Shown here piece by piece: positions 26,120 through 34,097 of a DNA stretch of 34,097 nucleotides. The DNA is from Zoogloea sp. Its GTDB lineage: Bacteria > Pseudomonadota > Gammaproteobacteria > Burkholderiales > Rhodocyclaceae. The stretch lies in assembly GCA_009026175.1 (NCBI GenBank), contig WBTZ01000050.1:1-34097 (forward strand), in the 5' to 3' direction. A program made the translations under genes and the position numbers. A model generated the notes under the pieces. It had not been told where the DNA came from. It did no database searches and saw only the letters and a program-made list of their open reading frames with translations. Each line of letters opens with the position of its first letter. Within the stretch, counting starts at the first letter, position 1.

Positions 26120-27532
26120 TCAGCGGCGGCGCAGCATGAAGCCGGTGAGGCCCAGCAGTGCCAGGGCCAGGCTGGCGGGTTCCGGGATCTGCTGGGCGAC
26201 GAAGCCGGGGAGGACATCGCCGGTGATGCCGAACACGAAGAACAGGTTGGGGTTGGCGGTGTCGATGCCCTGCACCTTGGCCATGTCCAGGAAGTCGTTG
26301 TCGTTGGCGACGATCAGGGTGTGCTGCCAAACGCCATCCACCAGCACGTCGGGGCCGAAGGCCAGGCCCTCGATCTTGGCCGGGATGGTCCGGTCGGTGT
26401 AGCCGTTGGCCTTGAGCAGGGCCACCAGGTCCACGAACAGGGTCTTGCCCACGGCCTTGGCGGCCAGGGCCGCTTCGCCGGTGAGGGCGCCCACGTCCTG
26501 GGCGCCGCTGAGGTCCACCCGGTAGAGCTTCTTCTGCACGGCCTTGGAGTCGTCGCCGAGGCCCTTGCCGTCCCGTTCGTCGATGATGAATTCGTGGTCG
26601 TTGATGGCCACGATCTCGCTGATGCTGCCGTACTTGGGCTTGGCGACGGTGCCGATGTTGTCGAGCTGGTAGGCGTACTCATGGGTGACCTTGCCGGTGG
26701 CGAGGTCCACGGTGACGATGCGCACCGTGCTGGCGGCGGTGCCGCCGTCCTGGGCCAGGGGGCTCTGCATGACGCCGACCAGGGTCTTGCCGTCGGGGGT
26801 GATGGCGAGGCCCTCCATGCCCTTGTTGGTGACGCGGCCGCTGGTGTTGGCGGCGATCTCGGCTGTCTCGGTGGCGGCCGGGTTGGCCACGGCGAACTTC
26901 TCCGGCAGGGTGATCACGCCGGTGCGCTCGCCGGTGCTGCGGTCGAAGCGGTAGATGTAGGGGCCGTATTCGTCGGAGATGTAGACGCTCTTGCCGTCGG
27001 CGGCGACGCGGATGCCCTCCAGGTCGAGGCGGGCGTTGTCCGGGTTGGTGGACAGGCCGGTGGCGAAGGCGTCGGAGCGGCCGGTGAAGTAATTGACGCC
27101 GCTGCCGGGGAGCGCCGGGGCGCTGCCGTAGTTCAGCGCGGTGCTGCTGGAGAGCAGGGTGGTGGCGTTGAGCACCGGGCTCAGGCTGGCCACGCTGCCG
27201 GCGCTGAAGGTGGTGGTGCTGAGGCCCAGGTCCATAGTCTGGAAGCGGGGGATCCAGCTGGTGGTGTTGTCCACGGCGCTGTTCCAGGCGGTGGCGTTGG
27301 GGCCGCGGTCGGGGGTCAGCAGGAAGGTGTTGCCGCCCGCCCAGGCAATGCCGGAGCCCAGGCCGCCGAGGGTGTTGGCGGCGGCGCCGTTCTCGAGGGT
27401 GCCGGTGAGGCCGGACAGGTCGGTGCCGCTGATCTGGCCGATGCCGATGAGGGCGATGCCAGCATGGGCGGCCGGGGCCGACAGGGCGAGGGCTGCCGGG
27501 ACGAGCACGGCGAGGAGGCGTTGGGTGAACAT
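26120..27532 (-). CDS. Phytase-like-domain secreted protein with PEP-CTERM sorting signal
   Basis: The product has 470 residues. Signal peptide MFTQRLLAVLVPAALALSAP ending AHA; then a beta-propeller-like esterase/phytase-like domain (PF13449 type) with GGLGSGIAWAGGNTFLLTPD, LDLEGIRVAADGKSVYISDE, NKGMEGLAITPDGKTLVG and KIEGLAFGPDVL. The last 24 residues are a PEP-CTERM tail: Pro450-Glu451-Pro452, a hydrophobic helix and RRR at 468-470. That tail should be cleaved by an exosortase (EpsH/XrtA type), which is not encoded in this window. Despite the family name, phytase activity is not assured; a secreted or envelope-associated phosphoesterase-like protein is the reasonable reading. GGAG lies seven bases before the ATG. 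Confidence 0.9.
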   Translation of the reverse strand: MFTQRLLAVLVPAALALSAPAAHAGIALIGIGQISGTDLSGLTGTLENGAAANTLGGLGSGIAWAGGNTFLLTPDRGPNATAWNSAVDNTTSWIPRFQTMDLGLSTTTFSAGSVASLSPVLNATTLLSSSTALNYGSAPALPGSGVNYFTGRSDAFATGLSTNPDNARLDLEGIRVAADGKSVYISDEYGPYIYRFDRSTGERTGVITLPEKFAVANPAATETAEIAANTSGRVTNKGMEGLAITPDGKTLVGVMQSPLAQDGGTAASTVRIVTVDLATGKVTHEYAYQLDNIGTVAKPKYGSISEIVAINDHEFIIDERDGKGLGDDSKAVQKKLYRVDLSGAQDVGALTGEAALAAKAVGKTLFVDLVALLKANGYTDRTIPAKIEGLAFGPDVLVDGVWQHTLIVANDNDFLDMAKVQGIDTANPNLFFVFGITGDVLPGFVAQQIPEPASLALALLGLTGFMLRRR

Positions 27533-27607
27533 TGGGGAGCTCCGGATTCGGTTGGACTAAACCCGGGAAAGCTACCCAGTGCGTGTTACATGCCGGTGAA
27601 ACGGGGC

Positions 27608-27865
27608 TCAACCCCCGCTGAGGGCCTGGACGATGATCAGTTCGCCGGCGGGGTCGAGGGCCTGGCCCAGGTCGAAGACCTGCACGCCGCCCGCAAAGAA
27701 GCGGATGTGCCGGCGGATGCGGCCCTGCTCGTCGATCATGCGGAAGCGGACGCCCGGATGGCGCCGGTCGAGGTCGGTCAGGACCTCGGCCAGGGTGGCG
27801 CCGTCGGCCTCGGCCCGGGCGCCGCCGGTGTAGCTGTGCAGGGCGCTGGGGATGAGGATCTTCAC
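27608..27865 (-). CDS. MoaD/ThiS-type ubiquitin-like small protein
   Basis: The product has 85 residues from a GTG start whose bases overlap the stop of the upstream gene (GTGA at 27865-27862). The beta-grasp pattern (VKILIPSALHSYTGG, LAEVLTDLDRRHPGVRFRM, IIVQALSGG) and the C-terminal Gly-Gly identify a sulfur-carrier-like protein, as in MoaD or ThiS, whose diglycine is adenylated and thiocarboxylated. Neither moaE, thiG nor an E1-like gene is nearby; the partner here is a BNR-repeat protein. I recall such MoaD-like/BNR pairs as a recurrent association, but the sulfur acceptor is unknown to me. Confidence 0.85.
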   Translation of the reverse strand: MKILIPSALHSYTGGARAEADGATLAEVLTDLDRRHPGVRFRMIDEQGRIRRHIRFFAGGVQVFDLGQALDPAGELIIVQALSGG

Positions 27866-28998
27866 GCTGCGGACCGCCAGGCGGTTTCCAGGGCGTAGAT
27901 CTCGGGCAGGTGGCGGGCCAGGCACTCCCACTGCCGCCCTTCGTCGCGGCTCATCCACAGCTCGCCGCTGCTGGTGCCGAAATACAGGCCCACCGGGTCG
28001 TGGCTGTCGGCGCTCATGGCCTGGCGCTTGACGGTCCACCAGGCCTGCCCGGCGGGCAGGCCCTGGTCCAGCCGCTGCCAGCTGGCGCCGGCGTCCCGAG
28101 TGCCGTAGACCGCCGGCTTGCCGTCCGGGCTGGTGCGTGGCCAGACGTCGGTGCCATCCATCGGAAAGACCCAGGCGCAGTCGGCGTCGCGGGGATGCAC
28201 CACCATCGGAAAGCCGATGTCGCCCACCGCGGCGGGCATGTTGCGGCCGATGCGCAGCCAGGTGTCCGAGGGGCGGTCGAGGCGATAGATGCCGCAGTGG
28301 TTCTGCTGGTAGAGGCGGTCCGGGTTGCTCGGGCAGAGCCGCACGCAATGGGGGTCGTGGAAGGTGATGTCGGCGGGGTCGAAGCCGTCCACCACCTGCA
28401 TGCCGCCGACCAGGGGCCGGAAGCTGTGGCCCCGGTCGGTGGATTCGTGGACACCACCGCCGGACATGGCGATGTACAGGTGGGCCGGGTCCCGCGGGTC
28501 GACGATGATGGAGTGCAGCTTGGGTCCGTTGGGCGTGCCGTCCTGCACGCTGCCCATCCAGGCGCGGTACTGGGGGTCGTCGTTGATGGTCGAGGCCGGC
28601 GCCCAGGTGTCGCCGCCGTCGTCGGAGCGGAACAGGCCCTGGGGCGAGGTGCCGGCGTACCAGACATCGGGCTCGCTGGCATGGCCCGGCGTCAGCCAGA
28701 ACGTATGGTCCACCGCGCGCCCCGGCTGGCCGGCGGGTGCGGGGGCGAAGGCCGGAGGCCGGGCTGCCTCCTGCCAGCTGCGGCCGAAGTCGGTGGAACG
28801 GAAGAGGGTGGGGCCCAGGTGGCCGGTCCGAGCGGCGGCGAGCAGGGTGCGCCCGTCACGGGGGTCGAGCATCAGGTGGTGGATGCTGTGGCCCAGGAAG
28901 TGGGGGCCGTCCACCCGCCACTGGCGGCGTCCGGCATCGGCATGGAAGAGCCAGGCGCCCTTGCGGGTGGCGACCAGCAGAACGGTGTGTTGAGCCAT
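27862..28998 (-). CDS. BNR/Asp-box repeat beta-propeller protein (sialidase-like)
   Basis: The product has 378 residues, with no signal peptide seen, so probably cytoplasmic. At least five Asp-box type motifs (S/T-x-D-x-G-x-x-W/F) occur: FRSTDFGRSWQE, FRSDDGGDTWAP, HESTDRGHSFRP, YGTRDAGASWQR and WMSRDEGRQWEC, which fits a six-bladed propeller as in sialidases or YCF48-like assembly factors. The sialidase catalytic arginine triad is not evident, so a glycosidase role is doubtful. AGGAGGAGAGG lies just upstream of the ATG at 28998, a very strong ribosome site. Its stop overlaps the GTG of the MoaD-like gene, so the two proteins are made together and probably act together. Confidence 0.85.
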   Translation of the reverse strand: MAQHTVLLVATRKGAWLFHADAGRRQWRVDGPHFLGHSIHHLMLDPRDGRTLLAAARTGHLGPTLFRSTDFGRSWQEAARPPAFAPAPAGQPGRAVDHTFWLTPGHASEPDVWYAGTSPQGLFRSDDGGDTWAPASTINDDPQYRAWMGSVQDGTPNGPKLHSIIVDPRDPAHLYIAMSGGGVHESTDRGHSFRPLVGGMQVVDGFDPADITFHDPHCVRLCPSNPDRLYQQNHCGIYRLDRPSDTWLRIGRNMPAAVGDIGFPMVVHPRDADCAWVFPMDGTDVWPRTSPDGKPAVYGTRDAGASWQRLDQGLPAGQAWWTVKRQAMSADSHDPVGLYFGTSSGELWMSRDEGRQWECLARHLPEIYALETAWRSAA

Positions 28999-29064
28999 GA
29001 CCCTCTCCTCCTGGAATGGCGGTGCACCCGACCGAGGTGATGATGATGCACCCATCGGAGGGCA

Positions 29065-29079
29065 GGAGGCAAAGCCTCC
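29065..29079 (-). terminator. Short hairpin after the ABC transporter gene
   Basis: GGAGGC (29065-29070) and GCCTCC (29074-29079) form a perfect 6-bp stem with an AAA loop, about 28 bp past the ABC transporter stop on the minus strand and before the BNR gene. No U tract follows. It may be a weak terminator or RNA stabiliser. Confidence 0.35.
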
Positions 29080-29106
29080 CGCACCACTGGCAAGGGGAGG
29101 GGGCGC

Positions 29107-30921
<1,815 letters not shown>

Positions 30922-30942
30922 GGTGATGTCCTGGAAAGAGGG

Positions 30943-31578
30943 TCAGTCGGGGCGCAGCCCGTCCGTGGCGAGGCGCAGGGCCAGGCCGATGAAGAGGATG
31001 CCGCACAGCCGGTCGAGCCAGGGGCCGAGCCGCGGACGGCGGGCCAGCAGGGCGCCGATGCGCCCGGCCGTCAGGGCCAGGCTGCCGAAGATCAGGACGG
31101 TCTGGGCTGCGAAGAGCAGGCCGAGCACACCCATCTGCAGGCTGATGCTGCCGCGCGCCGGGTCGGCGAACTGGGGCAGGAAGGCCAGGAAGAACAGGCC
31201 GACCTTGGGGTTGAGGGCATTCGCCAGGAAACCCCGTCGCAGATCCCGCAGCCCGGACCGGGGCTGCCCGGCGGAGGAGGGGGCGATGCCGCCATGGCTG
31301 CGCAGGGCCTGCACGCCGAGCCACACCAGGTAGGCCGCGCCGGCCAGCTTGACGGCCAGCAGCAGCCCGGCGGAGCTGCGGATCAGCGCCGCGATGCCCA
31401 GGGTGGCCCAGGCGATGTGGGTGAGGCAGCCGGCCGCGCAGCCCATGCCGAAGGCGAAGGCGGCGCGGCGCCCGCGCGCCAGCCCCAGGCCGATCACCAT
31501 CAGGTTGTCGGGGCCGGGGGCCAGGGTGATCAGGACGGAAAGACCAAGAAAGGCGAGGAGGGTGTCGAGGCTGGGCAT
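30943..31578 (-). CDS. LysE/RhtB-family exporter
   Basis: The product has 211 residues with about six hydrophobic helices. LAPGPDNLMVIGLGLARGRR is the conserved LysE-family N-terminal motif, and FLANALNPKVGLFFLAFLPQ is the conserved central one. These proteins export amino acids or related small molecules by proton antiport. The stop is 21 bp before the TTG of the Atm1-type ABC transporter. The substrate is unknown; adjacency to an Atm1-type exporter may just be operon sharing. Confidence 0.92.
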   Translation of the reverse strand: MPSLDTLLAFLGLSVLITLAPGPDNLMVIGLGLARGRRAAFAFGMGCAAGCLTHIAWATLGIAALIRSSAGLLLAVKLAGAAYLVWLGVQALRSHGGIAPSSAGQPRSGLRDLRRGFLANALNPKVGLFFLAFLPQFADPARGSISLQMGVLGLLFAAQTVLIFGSLALTAGRIGALLARRPRLGPWLDRLCGILFIGLALRLATDGLRPD

Positions 31579-31643
31579 TACGCCCGATTCTCGGCGGGCC
31601 GGGCGGGGGAGTCAATGATGCCGTGGGGCACCGGCGCGCGCCG

Positions 31644-31663
31644 CCGGGCGGGGGGCCGCCCGG
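31644..31663 (-). terminator. Perfect GC hairpin after the chemoreceptor gene
   Basis: CCGGGCGG (31644-31651) and CCGCCCGG (31656-31663) are exact reverse complements around GGGG, beginning 9 bp after the chemoreceptor stop on the minus strand. Very stable but without a U tract, so termination is plausible rather than proven. It also separates this gene from the downstream lysE-like gene. Confidence 0.4.
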
Positions 31664-31672
31664 CCGGAGGGA

Positions 31673-32806
31673 TCAGTGCATGTGACCGGCATCCGCGTGA
31701 CACAGGGCGGACGGGTCGTTCATGGCCGCCGTGCCCATCTGCTGCAGGTTGTCGAGGACCCGCATGGAGGCCCGTTCCATGATGTCGAGCTGGCTCAGCA
31801 CGCCAGCCATGTCGGAGGAAGCATGGGCTTCCAGGGCGGCCACGCCGGCGCGGTGCACCTCGATATGCGGCGACTCGATCTCCCGGTAGCCGCTCAGCTT
31901 GCTGAAGCAGGCGCGGCCCTCACCCTCGTAATACCACTTGCCGAGGCGGCAGCCGGTGTGGGTGGCCAGCTCGCCGGCACGCAGGTCGAGCAGCCCGAAC
32001 ACCGCCAGGTAGATGCGGAACTTGAAGACGATGTGGTCGATCTTGGCCACCTCGACGAAGCTCTTCATGGCACTGCCGGCGATCACGCCCTCCATGTTGC
32101 CCGACAGGCTCATCAGCAGCTTCATGTCCTCGGTGGCCTTCTGGCCCCGCTCGCTGAAGCGGCCGGCTGCCTGGGACAGGCTCTCCATGCTGTTGCGGGC
32201 ACGGGTCGAGTCCTCGCGGATGCGGGTGACCAGGGTCGAGATCTCGGCGGTGGCGGTGGAGGTGCGTTCGGCCAGCTTGCGGACCTCGTCGGCCACCACG
32301 GCGAAGCCACGGCCGGCTTCCCCCGCGCGGGCAGCCTCGATGGCCGCATTGAGGGCCAGCAGGTTGGTCTGGTCGGCCACCCCGTGGATCAGCTTGACGA
32401 TGGCGCTGATCTCGTCCGCGCGCTGGGCCAGGGCGTCCACTTCCCGTGCCGAGTTCTCGGATTCGGCGGCCAGCCGCTGCAGGTTCTCGGCGATCTCGGT
32501 GGTCGCCTGGCCGCTGGTCTGGGAGACATGGGAGGCCTCGACGGCCTTCACCTTCTCGTCCCGCAGCAGCCCGGCCATCTCGGCCAGGCTGCCCTGGGCG
32601 CCGGACAGGGAGTTGCCGAATTCCGCCATGCGCTCGACGACCGACAGCAGATCGTGGCAGCGGCGCTCTTTGTCAGAGTGAGTGAGGCGGAGTGCGTCAA
32701 CTTCGCCTCGCAGGGCATCGATGTCACCCCGCAGCGCCTGTTCCTGGTTGCGGCTGGCCTGCAGGTCGTTCTGAAGTTGCTCGTATTGCTTCCGGTTGAT
32801 CCACAT
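31673..32806 (-). CDS. Soluble methyl-accepting chemoreceptor with C-terminal zinc-binding CZB domain
   Basis: The product has 377 residues and no transmembrane segment. Residues 1-45 are a Gln/Arg/Glu-rich coiled coil. The MCP signalling domain has the highly conserved hairpin tip ([20 protein letters not shown], then [18 protein letters not shown]). The C-terminal CZB domain has the ligand set His258, Cys286 ([15 protein letters not shown]), His314 and His318 (PHIEVH), with spacings 28, 28 and 4, like the zinc site of DgcZ. CZB chemoreceptors respond to zinc or to oxidants at the zinc-bound cysteine. The short cytoplasmic architecture and conserved tip suggest input to a chemotaxis-type array or to another CheA pathway; no che genes are nearby. 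Start ATG at 32806; the ribosome site is weak. Confidence 0.9.
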   Translation of the reverse strand: MWINRKQYEQLQNDLQASRNQEQALRGDIDALRGEVDALRLTHSDKERRCHDLLSVVERMAEFGNSLSGAQGSLAEMAGLLRDEKVKAVEASHVSQTSGQATTEIAENLQRLAAESENSAREVDALAQRADEISAIVKLIHGVADQTNLLALNAAIEAARAGEAGRGFAVVADEVRKLAERTSTATAEISTLVTRIREDSTRARNSMESLSQAAGRFSERGQKATEDMKLLMSLSGNMEGVIAGSAMKSFVEVAKIDHIVFKFRIYLAVFGLLDLRAGELATHTGCRLGKWYYEGEGRACFSKLSGYREIESPHIEVHRAGVAALEAHASSDMAGVLSQLDIMERASMRVLDNLQQMGTAAMNDPSALCHADAGHMH

Positions 32807-32918
32807 GGGTGTGCTCTGCTCTTTTCTTATCGATTGAATTCCGGCGGGCTCTGTATGGGCGTCGGGCGGTGCTGCAGTGCATTACGGCAGCGCTACGGGT
32901 TTCTTGGTAATAGTTCAC

Positions 32919-32936
32919 AATTCTTTTATGAGAATT
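32919..32936. repeat. Short AT-rich inverted repeat (possible operator)
   Basis: AATTCT (32919-32924) and AGAATT (32931-32936) are exact reverse complements around TTTATG, in the AT-rich promoter-like segment about 113 bp upstream of the chemoreceptor ATG. It is a candidate regulator-binding site; no family consensus was matched. Confidence 0.35.
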
Positions 32937-32953
32937 TGACATAAGTCAGAAGA

Positions 32954-33014
32954 TCGGCCCGGCTGGTGCCGGGATTGTCGTGTCCTGTGGCGAACCCGAC
33001 AAAAGCCGGGCCGA
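32954..33014. repeat. Nested long inverted repeat, potential RNA or DNA stem
   Basis: TCGGCCCGGCT (32954-32964) and AGCCGGGCCGA (33004-33014) are a perfect 11-bp inverted repeat. Inside it TTGTCG (32975-32980) and CGACAA (32997-33002) form a second pair, with a 10-nt bulge on one side. The whole forms a 61-base two-storey stem between divergent genes, upstream of both, so it is not a terminator for either. It may fold in a 5' leader RNA. Confidence 0.5.
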
Positions 33015-33157
33015 CCCTGCCGGCGGACCCGCCCCAGGCCTGCCCGGCGACGCGGCGGAGGCCTTTGCCGGCGGGGGGCAGCGGACAAGACGGGGGGATG
33101 CCAGCGCCCGGCACTGATCTTGCTGATGCAGCAGGAATACCTCTTTCTTGTCAGCCC

Positions 33158-34097
33158 ATGCCCCCCTCCGCCCACATGACCGCCAGGCCTCCCGCCAGTC
33201 TTGAAGCTGGTGAGGTGGTCGGTGTTTACCAGCGCCGCACCAAGCACCACTTTGCTGCCTTTGCGGCGGGCCCGACCACGCTGGACTGGGATGCCCGCCC
33301 TGAGCCCTTCCGCCACTACGCGGGGGCCCCGGTCATTCCCCTGGCGTTGGCCAGGGCCGCTGAACTGACGGCGCCGCCGGTGCGGCCCGCGGTGGCCGAT
33401 CTGGCCGCCCTGGGAGCCCTGCTGCACCTCTCCTTCGGTCTGACCGCCTGGAAGTCGCTGGGGCCCGATCGCTGGGCGCTGCGGGCCAATCCTTCGAGCG
33501 GCAACCTGCATCCGGTGGAGGTCTATGTGCTGGCGGCCGGGCTGCCGGAGATCGCCGATGGCCTGTACCACTACCTTCCGGACCGCCATGCCCTCGAGTT
33601 GCGGGCGCGCCATCCCCGGCCCTTTGCTGCGGGCCGTGCGCTGGCCATCGGGCTGAGCACGGTCATGTGGCGCGAGGCCTGGAAGTATGGCGAGCGGGCG
33701 TTCCGGTACTGCCAGCTGGATACCGGCCATGCCATTGGCGCGCTGCAGTACGCCGCCGCCTTGCTGGGTTGGCGTCCGGTGGAGCAGGGGCGGGTCGGAA
33801 CGGACACGCTGGCCGCCCTGCTGGGGGTGGATCGGGCCGCCGAATTCCCCGGCCGGCGCGCCGATGTGAGCCACGAGGAGGCGGAGGTGTTGCTGTCCCT
33901 TGATCTGGGCGAGCGGCCGGCTGTGGCAGACCCCGTGGCGCTGCGGGCGGTGAGCCGCGCGGCGGACTGGCAGGGGGTGGCCAGCGAGATCGACCGGTTC
34001 CCGATGTTCCGCTGGCCTCTTGTCGACGAGGTGGCGCTGGCCACCCGGCGCGCCGACGACTGCGCCCTGCCACCCGTGGTCGGCGCGCCGGGTGGCC
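33158..34097 (+). CDS. SagB/ThcOx-type nitroreductase-family flavoenzyme (partial, runs off the right edge)
   Basis: At least 313 codons are open to the end of the window. Features: an N-terminal YQRRTKHHF and LDWDARPEPFRHYAGAP; the FMN-binding ANPSSGNLHPVEVYVL (typical SagB PSxGxLxPxE); and WKYGERAFRYCQLDTGHAIG. This is the FMN-dependent dehydrogenase family that oxidises azolines to azoles in RiPP synthesis (SagB, ThcOx), but many stand-alone members with two nitroreductase-like halves exist and have unknown substrates. No azoline cyclodehydratase (YcaO) or precursor gene is visible, so I do not assign a RiPP role. Starts at 33098, 33158 and 33176 are all in frame; none has a good ribosome site. 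The continuation lies beyond the window. Confidence 0.82.
   Translation, partial: MPPSAHMTARPPASLEAGEVVGVYQRRTKHHFAAFAAGPTTLDWDARPEPFRHYAGAPVIPLALARAAELTAPPVRPAVADLAALGALLHLSFGLTAWKSLGPDRWALRANPSSGNLHPVEVYVLAAGLPEIADGLYHYLPDRHALELRARHPRPFAAGRALAIGLSTVMWREAWKYGERAFRYCQLDTGHAIGALQYAAALLGWRPVEQGRVGTDTLAALLGVDRAAEFPGRRADVSHEEAEVLLSLDLGERPAVADPVALRAVSRAADWQGVASEIDRFPMFRWPLVDEVALATRRADDCALPPVVGAPGG

Larger units (their letters stand above)
32807..33157. promoter_or_regulatory. Chemoreceptor / SagB-like divergent intergenic region
   Basis: These 351 bp hold no recognised gene. The left third is relatively AT-rich (about 32900-32945) and should contain promoters for both directions. A perfect TTGACA (32936-32941) has no -10 at the right distance. 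Two separate inverted repeats lie here (listed individually). The remaining GC-rich part, 33015-33157, shows nothing I can name. If the SagB-like gene starts at an in-frame ATG at 33098, the last 60 bp are coding. Confidence 0.4.

Noticed and set aside
32936-32941. Perfect -35 hexamer TTGACA
   Set aside because: No -10-like hexamer occurs 16-18 bp downstream; the sequence there is GC-rich.

Overview
The window is a GC-rich (about 70% G+C by eye), densely coded chromosomal segment of a Gram-negative bacterium. A betaproteobacterium of the Rhodocyclales type (Zoogloea, Azospira or Thauera-like) is the best guess. The reasons are a PEP-CTERM (exosortase-sorted) protein, a two-partner secretion pair, a TorF-type porin, an OvoA, a vitamin B12-type ethanolamine ammonia-lyase without microcompartment genes, and a consistently high-GC codon style. 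This is inference from gene content; no rRNA or tRNA is present to test it. I saw no IS element, phage gene, CRISPR array or tRNA.

Layout. 1-1981: a flavin-binding PNPOx-like gene (cut by the left edge) and a glutathione S-transferase, divergent from a LysR regulator, with a 7-bp inverted repeat between them. 2062-6269: two overlapping genes for exported trypsin-like-protease/TPR proteins. The first has lost all three catalytic residues and the second keeps them. 6286-9889 (minus): dinB (DNA polymerase IV) followed by ovoA (ovothiol synthesis). 10091-11428: a halohydrin-dehalogenase-like SDR convergent with a second GST, separated by a strong hairpin. 11707-15364: a two-partner secretion pair, with a short TpsA exoprotein followed by its TpsB outer-membrane transporter.

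15378-21298 is the ethanolamine locus. A EutR-like AraC regulator diverges from a TorF-like porin, the ethanolamine permease eat, eutB and eutC, and the locus ends at a textbook intrinsic terminator. The likely flow is porin (outer membrane), Eat (inner membrane), then EutBC (cytoplasmic AdoCbl enzyme giving acetaldehyde and ammonia). No shell proteins, EutA reactivase or aldehyde dehydrogenase lie in the window.

21478-25859: a hybrid sensor histidine kinase, a VOC protein, an SDR, a small two-helix membrane protein and a convergent TMEM175-type channel. 26120-28998 (minus): a phytase-like-domain PEP-CTERM protein downstream of a BNR/Asp-box repeat protein that is translationally coupled to a MoaD/ThiS-type protein. 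29107-31578 (minus): a LysE-type exporter and an Atm1-type ABC transporter. 31673-32806 (minus): a soluble chemoreceptor with a zinc-binding CZB domain. 33158 to the right edge: a SagB/ThcOx-type nitroreductase cut by the window.

The items most worth a second look are the protease/pseudoprotease TPR pair, the halohydrin-dehalogenase-like SDR with an intact Ser-Tyr-Arg triad, the coupled BNR/MoaD pair, and the SagB-like flavoenzyme behind a structured intergenic region.
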